Counted from the stretch's first letter, positions 15,625 to 24,380 are shown. The stretch: DNA of 64,000 bases from Candidatus Woesearchaeota archaeon (GCA_003599145.1 QZIT01000004.1:1-64000); one strand, 5' to 3'. A program made the numbers and translations. Notes: generated by a model not told the origin, from the letters alone.

Positions 15625-16280
15625 AAAGACACATGAAAAGAATCAGTGCGCCAAGAACGTGGGCGCTGCCAAGAAAAGAGAATAAGTTTGTTACGCGTCC
15701 TTATCCAGGACCGCATAAGAAAGAATTAGGAACGTCCCTTGAGTTCTTCTTCAAAGTTATGCTTAACACAGTAAAAACAAAGAGAGAAGTAAATCATCTT
15801 TTGCAGACACAGGAAGTATTGTTGAATGGCAAACGCAAAAAAGACAGGAGAACGCCTGTGGGGTTTTTGGATGTCATCGCCATACCAAAAGCAAAAGAGT
15901 ACTATACCATAACGCTGAACAGAGACGGATTTTTGGACGCGCAGTCCATTACTGCAAAAGAAGCAGTCCAAAGGTATTGTAAACTCGTCAGGAAAACACC
16001 GATGAAGAAAAAAGTGCAGCTCAATTTCCTCGATGGCACAACGCTGACGGTCGATGATGCGAAAAAATACGCGCTTGGAGATACGTTGGTATTAAGCATT
16101 CCAGAGCATAAACTGCTTGAACACATTCCTGCAAATAAAGGCTCAAAAATTATCATCTATGCAGGAACCAACAGAGGAACACAGAGCACCATTAAAGACA
16201 TTGAAGGCAAGCAGGTTATCTTTGAAAAAGATGGCGCTTCCATCAGCACAAAAAAAGAATACGCCATAGCTATAGCATGA
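15621..16280 (+). CDS. rps4e: 30S ribosomal protein eS4
   Basis: This 219-aa protein opens with HMKRISAPRTWALPRKENKF, has an S4-like RNA-binding region (VKTKREVNHLLQTQEVLLNG), and ends in a KOW-like barrel (SKIIIYAGTNRGTQSTIKDI). It is the archaeal/eukaryotic S4e and is always in this slot between uL24 and uL5. Confidence 0.96.
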   Translation: MKRHMKRISAPRTWALPRKENKFVTRPYPGPHKKELGTSLEFFFKVMLNTVKTKREVNHLLQTQEVLLNGKRKKDRRTPVGFLDVIAIPKAKEYYTITLNRDGFLDAQSITAKEAVQRYCKLVRKTPMKKKVQLNFLDGTTLTVDDAKKYALGDTLVLSIPEHKLLEHIPANKGSKIIIYAGTNRGTQSTIKDIEGKQVIFEKDGASISTKKEYAIAIA

Positions 16281-16789
16281 ATCCTATGAAAGCAATTCGG
16301 ATAGAGAAAATGACCCTGAACGTGGGTGCAGGCAAAGATCAGGCTAAATTAAATAAGGGAGTTATTTTGATTAAGCATTTGACAGGCATAGAGCCGGTAA
16401 AAACAGCAACACAAAAGAGAATACCCAGCTGGGGATTGCGACCAGGACTGCCTATAGGATGTAAATTGACCTTGAGAAAGGACGTCGATCCGTTGCTGAA
16501 ACAGCTTCTGGGAGCAAAGGATAACATTTTGAAAGAAGATAATTTTGATGAATGCGGAAACGTTTCGTTTGGCATTCATGAATACATTGACATTCCTGGA
16601 GTAAAATATGTTCCTGAAATAGGCGTTATGGGTTTGCAGATTTGTATAACTTTACAGAGACCAGGGTACAGGGTTAAAAAAAGAGTGCTTAAAAAAGGCG
16701 CCATTTCAAAGACACACAGAATCAACAAGCAAGATGCGATTCAGTTCATGAAAGAACGTTTCGCATTGAAACTAGAGGAGGAACAATGA
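16277..16789 (+). CDS. rpl5: 50S ribosomal protein uL5
   Basis: This 170-aa protein has [40 protein letters not shown] and the [19 protein letters not shown] segment of uL5, which binds 5S rRNA. A second ATG at 16286 is an alternative start. ATGA overlaps are present at both ends. Confidence 0.96.
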   Translation: MNPMKAIRIEKMTLNVGAGKDQAKLNKGVILIKHLTGIEPVKTATQKRIPSWGLRPGLPIGCKLTLRKDVDPLLKQLLGAKDNILKEDNFDECGNVSFGIHEYIDIPGVKYVPEIGVMGLQICITLQRPGYRVKKRVLKKGAISKTHRINKQDAIQFMKERFALKLEEEQ

Positions 16790-17016
16790 CAGCAAGCGAT
16801 CCTAAAAAAATGCTGAATCAGATCGCAGGAAAGCCTGCCAAAATCAAACGCTATGAAAAGCATAATCTGCCAAGACCTAGAAATAAGGGAGAAACTACAA
16901 AAAAATGTGAGCGCTGCGGCAGAACAGGCGCACATATCAGCAAGTATGGCATTAACGTGTGCAGGCAGTGCTTTAGAGAAGTTGCAACGAAAATAGGATT
17001 CAAAAAATACAGTTAA
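16786..17016 (+). CDS. rps14: 30S ribosomal protein uS14 (zinc-binding form)
   Basis: The protein is 76 aa, slightly longer than the usual archaeal uS14 of about 55, with an extra N-terminal 20 residues. The zinc knuckle is CERCGRTG…CRQC (two CxxC pairs). Confidence 0.95.
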   Translation: MTASDPKKMLNQIAGKPAKIKRYEKHNLPRPRNKGETTKKCERCGRTGAHISKYGINVCRQCFREVATKIGFKKYS

Positions 17017-17025
17017 GGTGAACGA

Positions 17026-17418
17026 ATGACTCAAAACGATACTCTAGCAACAACCCTTTCACAAATCATGAACTACGAGCGATTGGGGAAGAGAGAAACT
17101 ATGGTCAAGGCAAACTCTGCATTAATAAGAACAGTGCTGACGCTTTTGCAGAACGAGCGCTATATTGGCGCATTTGAAATCGTCCCTGACGGCAAGACAG
17201 GAATCCTAAAAATAAACTTGCTGGGCAATATCAATAAGATAGGAGTTATCAAGCCGAGATTTTCAGTTTCCATGGCTGAGTATGAAAAATTTGAAAAAAG
17301 GTATTTGCCGGCAAAGGATTTTGGTGTGCTGATTGTGTCAACATCAAAAGGCATGATGACGCACCTTGAGGCCAAAAAAATGCATCTCGGAGGAAAGCTC
17401 ATTAGCTACTGTTACTAA
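17026..17418 (+). CDS. rps8: 30S ribosomal protein uS8
   Basis: This 130-aa protein begins DTLATTLSQIMNYERLGKRE and ends with DFGVLIVSTSKGMMTHLEAK, diagnostic of archaeal uS8, a primary binder of the 16S central domain. In bacteria this protein represses the spc operon. An AAGGTGA ribosome site precedes the ATG. Confidence 0.97.
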   Translation: MTQNDTLATTLSQIMNYERLGKRETMVKANSALIRTVLTLLQNERYIGAFEIVPDGKTGILKINLLGNINKIGVIKPRFSVSMAEYEKFEKRYLPAKDFGVLIVSTSKGMMTHLEAKKMHLGGKLISYCY

Positions 17419-17419
17419 G

Positions 17420-17965
17420 ATGAAACTCGACAAACTTGAGGAGAAAATAAAGATTCCAGAGCACTGTACGGTTGCGTATGCAGACTATCAGCTCACGGTC
17501 AAAGGAATAAAGTCTGAAGTAGTCAGAAAAATCCATTCTCCCAAAGTGCAGATTCATGTCGAAAACGGATTTGTGGTTTTTCGTGTTAACAAACCGTCAA
17601 AAAGGGAAAAAACCCTGCTGTTTACGTATGTTGCCCACGTACATAACATGTTTAAGGGAGTTACCCAAGGGCATATCTATAAACTGAAAGTTTGTTCAGG
17701 ACACTTTCCTATGTCCGTAAGCATAAAGAATAATGTGTTTGAAATAAAAAACTTTTTCGGAGCAAAAGTGCCAAAGCATCTAACGATTTCCAAAGGCGTT
17801 GCTGTTGCAGTCAACGGCAATGACGTTACGGTTGAGTCATCTGATAAAGAGCTTGCAGGACAGACTGCAGCATCCATAGAACGATTAACCAGAAGGCCCG
17901 GTTTTGATAAAAGAATATTTCAAGACGGCATATACATTGTTGAAAAAGACGGCAAGGCGATTTAA
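17420..17965 (+). CDS. rpl6: 50S ribosomal protein uL6
   Basis: This 181-aa protein has two uL6 repeats and the ending RRPGFDKRIFQDGIYIVEKDG. ATG 17420 follows the rps8 stop by 1 nt and gives the typical start MKLDKLEEKIKIPEH; the upstream open extension inside rps8 is discarded. Confidence 0.95.
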   Translation: MKLDKLEEKIKIPEHCTVAYADYQLTVKGIKSEVVRKIHSPKVQIHVENGFVVFRVNKPSKREKTLLFTYVAHVHNMFKGVTQGHIYKLKVCSGHFPMSVSIKNNVFEIKNFFGAKVPKHLTISKGVAVAVNGNDVTVESSDKELAGQTAASIERLTRRPGFDKRIFQDGIYIVEKDGKAI

Positions 17966-18514
17966 ATGGATTTGTTGAACGTAAAGAAAGCGATAAAGAA
18001 AAGGAACCCTGTTTTTATCAGGCAGGACGCTCATAAAAGAAAAAGCCTTGCAAAAAAATGGATAAGACCAAAGGGAATACAGTCAAAGATGAGATTGCAC
18101 TTGAGGAGTTATAGGCGAGTTGTAAAACCCGGCTATGGAACTCCCGCAGCTTTGAGAGGACTGAATAAAGAAGGCAAAAAAGAATATTTGATAAGCAGCG
18201 TAAAAGACTTGGAGCACATTCCCGCAGGTTCCTCTATAGTATTTTCGGGAAACCTTGGCGCAAGAAAGAAACTTATACTTATAGACTTGGCAAAGAAAAA
18301 GAATTTTCTCTTTGTCAACGTCAATCCAGAAACCTTTGCCTTGCAGGTAAAGAAAAAACAAGATGAGAAAAAAGCGATAAAGAAAAAGATTTCAGAAAAG
18401 AAAAGCCTAGAGCAAAAGATAAAGAAGAAAGAAGAAAAACCTGCAGAGCTGACTGATGAAGAAAGAAAGAAAAAGGAGAAGGAGGAAAAAGACAAAGTCT
18501 TAACGCAAAAATGA
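17966..18514 (+). CDS. rpl32e: 50S ribosomal protein eL32 with charged tail
   Basis: The first 120 residues are eL32 (FIRQDAHKRKSLAKKWIRPK, YGTPAALRGL, SSIVFSGNLGARKKLILIDLA). The remaining 60 are almost only Lys and Glu, as on uL22. It starts immediately after the rpl6 stop. Confidence 0.95.
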   Translation: MDLLNVKKAIKKRNPVFIRQDAHKRKSLAKKWIRPKGIQSKMRLHLRSYRRVVKPGYGTPAALRGLNKEGKKEYLISSVKDLEHIPAGSSIVFSGNLGARKKLILIDLAKKKNFLFVNVNPETFALQVKKKQDEKKAIKKKISEKKSLEQKIKKKEEKPAELTDEERKKKEKEEKDKVLTQK

Positions 18515-18960
18515 ACCTCAGACTTCAAAAACGGTTAGCTGCACAATTGCTCGGATGTTCAAAAAACAGAGTGCATTTTGACGAATCGCAAATAGACGAG
18601 ATTAAAGAAGCCATAACGAAGAGAGACATCAAAGGCTTAATTAACGATGGCATCATTACGAAGATGCATGCAAAAGGCATTTCCAAAGTACGGGCGAGAG
18701 CCCATAAAGTCCAGAAAAGAAAAGGTCTTCAGAAAGGTTCTGGCTCCAGAAAAGGAAAGGCAACAGCGAGACTGCCAAAAAAAACAGTATGGATAGGAGC
18801 CATGAGAACACAAAGAGCATTCTTGCGCTTGCTGAAGGAAAAGTCTTTGATTACCAATGAGAATTATAAATTACTTTTCAGAAAATCCAAAGGAGGATTC
18901 TTCAGAAGTAGGAAACACTTGAAAACCTACTTGCAGGAAAACAGATTGTTTAAGAAGTGA
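18511..18960 (+). CDS. rpl19e: 50S ribosomal protein eL19
   Basis: This 149-aa protein begins LRLQKRLAAQLLGCSKNRVH and contains KGSGSRKGKATARLPKKTVW. It has standard length and position between eL32 and uL18. ATGA overlap with eL32. Confidence 0.96.
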   Translation: MNLRLQKRLAAQLLGCSKNRVHFDESQIDEIKEAITKRDIKGLINDGIITKMHAKGISKVRARAHKVQKRKGLQKGSGSRKGKATARLPKKTVWIGAMRTQRAFLRLLKEKSLITNENYKLLFRKSKGGFFRSRKHLKTYLQENRLFKK

Positions 18961-18965
18961 TTACC

Positions 18966-19529
18966 ATGGCATCAAAAAAGAAAAAGGTCATTCCCTACAA
19001 AAGAAAGAGAAACGGCAGGACTAATTATAAGGTCAGGTTGAAGCTGCTTTTGAGCAGAAAGCCAAGACTCGTAGTCAGAAAATCGAATACGAAGCTGGTT
19101 GCGCAGATTGTTGAGTACGTTCCTTCAGGAGATAAAATCATCAGCGCCGCAGTCTCGACAGAGTTGAAAAAATATGGGTGGTCCTTTTCGCTTAAAAATA
19201 TTCCTTCAGCTTACTTGCTGGGGGTTTTGATTGCCAAAAAAGCGCTTGACAAAAAAGTCAATCACGCAATCTTTGATATCGGTTCGCAGAGATCCAATAA
19301 AGGCTCAAAGCTTTACGCAGTGCTGAACGGCGCTATTGATGCAGGCATGAGCATTCCTGCAGACAACAGTATTTTTCCTTCAAAAGACAGAGTTTCGGGA
19401 AAGCATATTGCAGGGTACTTCAGCAGCGCCGCAGGAAATCAGTTTTCGAATTACAAAAAAGAAAAGTTGTCAGTGCAATCAATGGAAAAACAGATAGAGG
19501 AAATAAAACATAAAATACTTGCAAAATGA
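18966..19529 (+). CDS. rpl18: 50S ribosomal protein uL18
   Basis: This 187-aa protein contains YKVRLKLLLSRKPRLVVRKS and HAIFDIGSQRSNKGSKLYAV; it binds 5S rRNA with uL5. ATG 18966 is chosen over the in-frame GTG at 18957 that overlaps the eL19 stop. Confidence 0.94.
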   Translation: MASKKKKVIPYKRKRNGRTNYKVRLKLLLSRKPRLVVRKSNTKLVAQIVEYVPSGDKIISAAVSTELKKYGWSFSLKNIPSAYLLGVLIAKKALDKKVNHAIFDIGSQRSNKGSKLYAVLNGAIDAGMSIPADNSIFPSKDRVSGKHIAGYFSSAAGNQFSNYKKEKLSVQSMEKQIEEIKHKILAK

Positions 19530-20221
19530 GACAAAAAAAATTCAAGAGCAATACTGAAAGAGAAGTCAAGGATCTTAGCAGCTGGAAGCCTAAAACAGAT
19601 TTAGGCAACAAAGTAAAGTCAGGAGAAATAACTGACGTTGATGCTATCTTGGCCCAAGGATTGAAAATCATGGAGTCTGAAATAACCGACAGTTTATTGC
19701 CAGGTTTAGAGTCTGACCTTCTTTTGATAGGCCAGGCAAAAGGAAAGTTTGGCGGCGGTAAAAGAAGAGTTTTCAGGCAGACGCAGAAAAAGACAAAAGA
19801 AGGCAATAAGCCGAAATTTTCCACTGTGGCAATCATCGGTAATAAGCAGGGATATATAGGCATAGGCTTTGGAAAAGCAAAGGAAACTGTTCTTGCAAGA
19901 GAAAAAGCAATGAGAAACGCAAAGCTAAATATTTTCAAAATTAAGCGAGGATCTGGAAGCTGGGAGTCCCAGAGTGCAGAACTTCACTCTATACCTTTTG
20001 CTGTCGAGGGAAAATGTGGTAGTGTAAGAATAAAATTAATTCCTGCACCAAAAGGAAAAGGTCTTGTTTGTGAAAAGGAACTTGCAAAGATTTTAAAACT
20101 TGCAGGTATCACTGACATCTGGACAAAAACAGATGGACAGACTAAAAATAAAATAAATCTTGTCTATGCAGCTATGGACGCTTTAAAAAAATTGAACACG
20201 ACAAAAGTTATGGTGAAATAA
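19526..20221 (+). CDS. rps5: 30S ribosomal protein uS5
   Basis: This 231-aa protein has the double-stranded RNA-binding-like core (KPKFSTVAIIGNKQGYIGIG, FGKAKETVLAREKA) and the C-terminal GSVRIKLIPAPKGKGLVCEK. It sits near the mRNA entry site and the decoding centre. Confidence 0.96.
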   Translation: MRQKKFKSNTEREVKDLSSWKPKTDLGNKVKSGEITDVDAILAQGLKIMESEITDSLLPGLESDLLLIGQAKGKFGGGKRRVFRQTQKKTKEGNKPKFSTVAIIGNKQGYIGIGFGKAKETVLAREKAMRNAKLNIFKIKRGSGSWESQSAELHSIPFAVEGKCGSVRIKLIPAPKGKGLVCEKELAKILKLAGITDIWTKTDGQTKNKINLVYAAMDALKKLNTTKVMVK

Positions 20222-20224
20222 ATC

Positions 20225-20671
20225 ATGGAAACCGCGAAGAAAGCAAAGGCAGTAAAGCAACCGACTAAAAAGACTGCTGAGAAAGCAGATACGCCCTCCG
20301 GAAAGCTCCTTGCAGCAGTCAGAATCAGAGGAGAAGTCAGGGTCAATACTGTGTTTGTAGATACCTTGAACATGCTTAGATTGTTCAGAAAGCATGCGTG
20401 CATTGTTTTACAGGACACTCCTGCAAATAGAGGCATGCTGCAAAAAGTAAAAGATTACATCACCTATGGAGAGGTGAGCAGCGAAACAATTTCTTTGCTG
20501 TCTACAAAAAGAAAAAAAGACTCGACAAGTTCAAAGGCATTCACTGTTTTTAGATTGAATCCTCCTCGAGGAGGTTTCGAACGAAAAGGCATAAAGCTTC
20601 CTTTTACGCAGGGAGGAGTTTTGGGTTATAGAGGAGAAAAAATAAATACTCTTATTCAAAAAATGTTGTAA
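20225..20671 (+). CDS. rpl30: 50S ribosomal protein uL30
   Basis: This 148-aa protein has a basic Lys/Thr-rich extension (first 27 residues), then the uL30 core LLAAVRIRGEVRVNTVFVDT and LNPPRGGFERKGIKLPFTQG typical of archaeal L30. Confidence 0.94.
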   Translation: METAKKAKAVKQPTKKTAEKADTPSGKLLAAVRIRGEVRVNTVFVDTLNMLRLFRKHACIVLQDTPANRGMLQKVKDYITYGEVSSETISLLSTKRKKDSTSSKAFTVFRLNPPRGGFERKGIKLPFTQGGVLGYRGEKINTLIQKML

Positions 20672-20676
20672 GGTGT

Positions 20677-21120
20677 ATGATGACAGTCAATAAACGCAAA
20701 AAAAATTCCAGAATGCGAGGCAGCCACACCCATGGCGGCGGAGCAAAGAAAAAGCGCAGAGGAGCAGGCCATAGAGGAGGCAGAGGAAATGCAGGTTCTG
20801 GAAAAAGAGGAGACGCCAAAAAACCATCATATTGGAAAAATCCCCTCCCGGCACCAAAATTCAAGTCAAGACAAAAACCAGATAAAGTCTTGAATATCTC
20901 GGATATTGAAATCAGGTTTGAAAATCTGTTGAAATCAGGAGTCATGGAGAAACAAGGAGACATCTATGCTGTTGACCTGACAAAAATGAAAGTCGATAAA
21001 CTCTTGGCAACAGGAACTCCAACTCGCAAGTATAAAATAACAGTAGGCAAGGCTTCGAAAAAAGCTGTTGAAAAAATAAAGGCAAAGCAGGGAGAGGTTC
21101 TTGCAGATGGCATGGTATAA
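20677..21120 (+). CDS. rpl15: 50S ribosomal protein uL15
   Basis: This 147-aa protein has the Gly/Arg-rich N-terminus RMRGSHTHGGGAKKKRRGAG that penetrates rRNA. The last 14 nt overlap secY. Two adjacent ATGs (20677 and 20680) can start it; GGTG precedes them. Confidence 0.95.
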   Translation: MMTVNKRKKNSRMRGSHTHGGGAKKKRRGAGHRGGRGNAGSGKRGDAKKPSYWKNPLPAPKFKSRQKPDKVLNISDIEIRFENLLKSGVMEKQGDIYAVDLTKMKVDKLLATGTPTRKYKITVGKASKKAVEKIKAKQGEVLADGMV

Positions 21121-22498
21121 TGTTATCAGCGATAATTTGCCTGAAGTCGCTTCGCCGACACAAAAAAGACTTTCCTTCAAGGAAAAGCTCAAGTGGACGC
21201 TTATTGTTTTAGTTGCTTTTTTCGTTCTTGGTTCTATCCCCCTGTTTGGATTAGATCCTCAAAACACATTCAGATTTGAACAATTAGAAGTGCTTTTAGG
21301 AGCGAGTTTTGGAAGCTTGATTTCCTTGGGTATAGGCCCTATCGTTACAGCATCTATTGTTTTGCAGTTGCTCAATGGAACAGGAATTCTAAAATTTGAC
21401 CTGACTCAGCATGAAGGAAAGAAGAATTTTCAGTCATTGCAGAAGGTTATGGCTTTGTTTTTTATTTTGCTTGAAGGCGCTATTTATGTTTTCATGGGAG
21501 GTTTAGGACCTCCACAGCAGTTTTTAGGAACAACAACATACTTTTACTTGCAATTAGTGCTGATTGCGCAATTGCTTGTGGGAGGTATTCTTATTTTGTT
21601 GATGGATGAGTTAGTTTCTAAATGGGGATTCGGCTCTGGTATTAGTTTGTTTATCGCTGCAGGAGTGAGCAAGCAAATACTTATAGGTTTATTATCTCCT
21701 TTTACATCAGCAGCTGCTTCAGGAGGAGGCATTGGGTTTTTTGGCTATCCTTTTGGAGGTGAAGATGCGCCTGTAGGAGCAATCTGGCAGATACTCCATG
21801 GCATTTCACAGGGGATTCCTCAAGAATTTGCGCTCGCCATAGCTGCAATTGTTGCAACGGTCGCCATATTTTTAATAGCTATTTTCGTTCAATCAATGAA
21901 AGTTGAAATTCCCTTATCCTTTGGAAGAATCAGAGGTCATGGAATAAGATGGCCATTGAGTTTCATGTATACAAGTAACATTCCGGTTATCCTGATTGCA
22001 GCGCTTCTGGCAAACATACAATTGTTTACTTCTTTGTTTGGAATTTCACAGACAAGCGTTGCGTGGCTCAATGGCATTAACTTCGTTCAAATAATTTTAA
22101 CAAGGCCTGTCACCATGATAGACATTGGACAGGCATTGCTGTATATGCTGATTTTGATTGTTGGCTCTGTTATTTTTGCTGTCTTTTGGGTTCAAAGTGC
22201 TGGCTTGGACGCAAAATCACAGGCAAAACAGATGATGGCTTCAGGATTGCAAATACCTGGTTTTAGAAGAGATCCAAGAGTTTTGGAAAGAATGCTGAAA
22301 AGATACATTGGACCTTTAACGGTTATGGGTGCTATTGCCGTAGGAATTCTTGCAGCATTGGCAGACTTAAGCGGAGCTTTGGGAAGGGGAACAGGAATTC
22401 TGCTTACCGTCATGATTATCTATAGGCTGTATGAAGACATTGCAAGGCAGCACTTGATGGACATGAACCCCATGATGAGAAAATTCATGGGTGGATAA
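21107..22498 (+). CDS. secY: Preprotein translocase subunit SecY
   Basis: This 463-aa protein has ten membrane segments and the SecY features: plug-region sequence after helix 1 (IPLFGLDPQNT), SIVLQLLNGTGILKFD, and the C-terminal loops VEIPLSFGRIRGHGIRWPLS and AKQMMASGLQIPGFRRDPRV that bind the ribosome. It is the channel through which the large exported proteins encoded downstream would pass. ATG 21107 is preceded by GGGAGAGG. Confidence 0.97.
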   Translation: MAWYNVISDNLPEVASPTQKRLSFKEKLKWTLIVLVAFFVLGSIPLFGLDPQNTFRFEQLEVLLGASFGSLISLGIGPIVTASIVLQLLNGTGILKFDLTQHEGKKNFQSLQKVMALFFILLEGAIYVFMGGLGPPQQFLGTTTYFYLQLVLIAQLLVGGILILLMDELVSKWGFGSGISLFIAAGVSKQILIGLLSPFTSAAASGGGIGFFGYPFGGEDAPVGAIWQILHGISQGIPQEFALAIAAIVATVAIFLIAIFVQSMKVEIPLSFGRIRGHGIRWPLSFMYTSNIPVILIAALLANIQLFTSLFGISQTSVAWLNGINFVQIILTRPVTMIDIGQALLYMLILIVGSVIFAVFWVQSAGLDAKSQAKQMMASGLQIPGFRRDPRVLERMLKRYIGPLTVMGAIAVGILAALADLSGALGRGTGILLTVMIIYRLYEDIARQHLMDMNPMMRKFMGG

Positions 22499-22504
22499 CA
22501 AAAC

Positions 22505-22514
22505 TTTTATAAAA
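22505..22514 (+). promoter_or_regulatory. TATA box TTTTATAAAA
   Basis: Its centre is about 26 nt upstream of ATG 22536, a separate leaderless promoter after secY. Confidence 0.55.
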
Positions 22515-22535
22515 CACCTATCTATCCCTTTTGTT

Positions 22536-23315
22536 ATGGTGTTGGATAATTTCTTTTTAATGGATTTGCCACCTGTTCTAGCCATATTCTTGCTCTCTGC
22601 GGTGCTTACTTTTTTGCTGACTATTGCCTATAAGTATACAACAGACCAGAAAAGGCTGAAATTCTTAAAAGAAGAGCAGAAAAAGTTGCAAAAAGAGTAC
22701 AAGCAGCATATGAAGGACCCTAAGAAAGCCATGAAAGTCAATGAGAAACTCATGGGCGTTAATCTCGAGGTCATGAAAAAGTCTTTTAAATCAACGCTGT
22801 ACACATTTCTGCCTTTGATTTTTATTTTTGCATGGATGAACGGGCACATGGCAAAAGAAGCAATTTATCCAGATCAGCCATTTACCGTAACTGCATTTTT
22901 TGAGAAAGAAGCAACAGGAGTGATAACTTTAAATGCATCAAGCTTGCAATTACTAAGCAATGCAACGATTGCTGTAGGAGAGGAAGTGAGTTGGGAGCTA
23001 AAGGGAAAAGAAGGCAAGCACATTATCCTGTACAGCTATGGTACTGAACTCTATCAGCAGGAAGTGCTGATAACAAAAGAATGGCACTATATAGACCCTC
23101 TCTTGGAAAAGCCAAGAACGCTTTTCGGGTGGAACACAGGAGATGATTACCCTATAAATAAAGAAAGCAATCTGGAAAAAATCCAGGTTAACTTGAAATC
23201 AATCAAGCCATTTCAGGGAGTTCCTCTTTTGCAGGCTTTAAACTGGCTGTGGACGTATATTTTGTTTTCCTTAGGGCTGTCTATTTTGTTTAGAAAGGTT
23301 ATGAAAGTGTATTAA
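22536..23315 (+). CDS. EMC3/DUF106-type Oxa1-superfamily membrane insertase-like protein
   Basis: This 259-aa protein has an N-terminal membrane helix, a charged coiled coil (QKRLKFLKEEQKKLQKEYKQ) followed by DPKKAMKVNEKLMGVNLEVMKKS, then two or three further membrane helices, with an exported beta-rich insertion. This is the layout of archaeal DUF106 proteins (YidC/Oxa1/Get1/EMC3 superfamily), which bind ribosomes and help membrane insertion. Its place after secY is conserved in archaea, usually after adk, which is missing here. The longer in-frame start at 22491 is rejected on TATA spacing. Confidence 0.88.
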   Translation: MVLDNFFLMDLPPVLAIFLLSAVLTFLLTIAYKYTTDQKRLKFLKEEQKKLQKEYKQHMKDPKKAMKVNEKLMGVNLEVMKKSFKSTLYTFLPLIFIFAWMNGHMAKEAIYPDQPFTVTAFFEKEATGVITLNASSLQLLSNATIAVGEEVSWELKGKEGKHIILYSYGTELYQQEVLITKEWHYIDPLLEKPRTLFGWNTGDDYPINKESNLEKIQVNLKSIKPFQGVPLLQALNWLWTYILFSLGLSILFRKVMKVY

Positions 23316-23593
23316 AGCGTTTTCAGGTCTATTGATTCTAAAACAAGTCTTCCTTTATGGTCCTGCAAGCTGTAGACTTGAAAAGTTGTATAGCACTCTT
23401 TTTTCGCTCGGTAATGTCCTAAAAGGATATCGAGCTCTCTTCTGTCGCACAATAAAACTTGCTCTCCTGATTCAAGTATCGCTGATAGTGTGTTATCTGT
23501 TCTTGTTTGGTGAACGATATATGCCTCCTTTGCTACGAGTTCAGAAATATCTGTAATATTCGTGTTTATTTCAACAGTCAAAGCAGCTGCCAT
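23312..23593 (-). CDS. Hypothetical 93-aa protein on the reverse strand
   Basis: It is a reverse-strand gene inside the ribosomal region, between DUF106 and eL34. The protein (starting MAAALTVEINTNITDISELV, later CDRRELDILLGHYRAKKECY) is soluble, with mixed alpha/beta character, and I do not recognise it. Support comes from a TATA box (TTATAAAG) 25 nt upstream of ATG 23593 and a 4-nt end-to-end overlap with the convergent DUF106 gene. Confidence 0.55.
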   Translation of the reverse strand: MAAALTVEINTNITDISELVAKEAYIVHQTRTDNTLSAILESGEQVLLCDRRELDILLGHYRAKKECYTTFQVYSLQDHKGRLVLESIDLKTL

Positions 23594-23613
23594 GAGTGCG
23601 GAAAACCGGCTCA

Positions 23614-23622
23614 CTTTATAAG
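23614..23622 (-). promoter_or_regulatory. TATA box for the reverse-strand gene
   Basis: CTTATAAAG on the minus strand is centred 25 nt upstream of ATG 23593. It is only 25 nt from the eL34 TATA box, so the two genes share a short divergent promoter region. Confidence 0.5.
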
Positions 23623-23638
23623 TTTTACGAACAGAAGC

Positions 23639-23647
23639 TTTATAAAT
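23639..23647 (+). promoter_or_regulatory. TATA box TTTATAAAT of eL34
   Basis: Its centre is 26 nt upstream of ATG 23669 (leaderless). Confidence 0.6.
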
Positions 23648-23668
23648 CCCCTGTAATTTCTCAAATGC

Positions 23669-23929
23669 ATGGTAAGACCAAGCAGGCGTTCAAGAACGTT
23701 GAGAAGAGTGTACGTTAAAAAGCCAAGTGGAAAGAATACTATTCACTACAAAAAGAGAAAGCCTCAGCCTGCTCATTGCGGTATCTGCCATGCAGTGCTG
23801 AAAGGTGTTCCTAGTGAAAGGCCCTATAAGATGCAGAATATGGCCAAAACTATGAAAAGACCTGAAAGACCCTATGGCGGAGTGTTATGCTCTGCTTGTA
23901 CCAGAAAGAAAATTAAGCAAAATATTTAG
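23669..23929 (+). CDS. rpl34e: 50S ribosomal protein eL34
   Basis: This 86-aa protein begins MVRPSRRSRTLRRVYVKKPS and has the zinc ribbon CGIC…CSAC. The usual order is eL34-Cmk-eL14-Cbf5; here cmk is absent and eL14 follows after 53 nt. Confidence 0.95.
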   Translation: MVRPSRRSRTLRRVYVKKPSGKNTIHYKKRKPQPAHCGICHAVLKGVPSERPYKMQNMAKTMKRPERPYGGVLCSACTRKKIKQNI

Positions 23930-23982
23930 TTCTCTTCAGCACCTGGCGACAGTGCTGTTCTGCAAGAGGACAGGAGGAAAAA

Positions 23983-24339
23983 ATGTTTGATATAGGAAGA
24001 ATGGTTGTTAAAATAGCAGGAAGAGATGCTGGAAAAAAAGCAGTGATTGTTGAAGTAGTCAATGAACATTACGTTGTTGTTGATGGAGAAACACGAAGAC
24101 GAAAGTGCAATGTGAAGCATCTTGAACCTTTAGAGCAGACAGTTGACCTTAAAAAAAATGCTTCTCATGAAGAAATTACTAAACTCTTTGCTTCCATGAA
24201 CTTAACTGCTTGGAAAACAAAGCCAAAACCAAAAACAGAAAAGCCTAAAAAAGTAAGAAAGACTGTTGAAGAAGCAAATACTGAGAAAAAAGCCGACAAA
24301 AAAGAAATAAAAAAATCAGCAAAGAAGACAGCAAAATAA
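23983..24339 (+). CDS. rpl14e: 50S ribosomal protein eL14
   Basis: This 118-aa protein opens with FDIGRMVVKIAGRDAGKKAV (KOW motif) and VVDGETRRRKCNVKHLEP, characteristic of eL14. The last 40 residues are a Lys-rich tail. GGAGGAAAAA precedes the ATG. Cbf5, its usual partner, does not follow. Confidence 0.93.
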   Translation: MFDIGRMVVKIAGRDAGKKAVIVEVVNEHYVVVDGETRRRKCNVKHLEPLEQTVDLKKNASHEEITKLFASMNLTAWKTKPKPKTEKPKKVRKTVEEANTEKKADKKEIKKSAKKTAK

Positions 24340-24353
24340 TTTTTTTTTCTTTT
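24340..24353 (+). terminator. Poly-T terminator after the ribosomal region
   Basis: A long T tract directly follows the eL14 stop and separates the ribosomal region from the surface-protein cluster. Confidence 0.6.
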
Positions 24354-24370
24354 CGGTTGCTTCATAGCAA

Positions 24371-24380
24371 ATTTTATAAA
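24371..24380 (+). promoter_or_regulatory. TATA box ATTTTATAAA
   Basis: Its centre is 26 nt upstream of ATG 24403. It opens the surface-protein cluster. Confidence 0.6.

Noticed and set aside
14988-15716. A 242-codon open frame on the minus strand across uL14-uL24
   Set aside because: It is antisense to well-supported ribosomal genes, has a Phe/Ser-rich composition typical of shadow frames and no promoter of its own.
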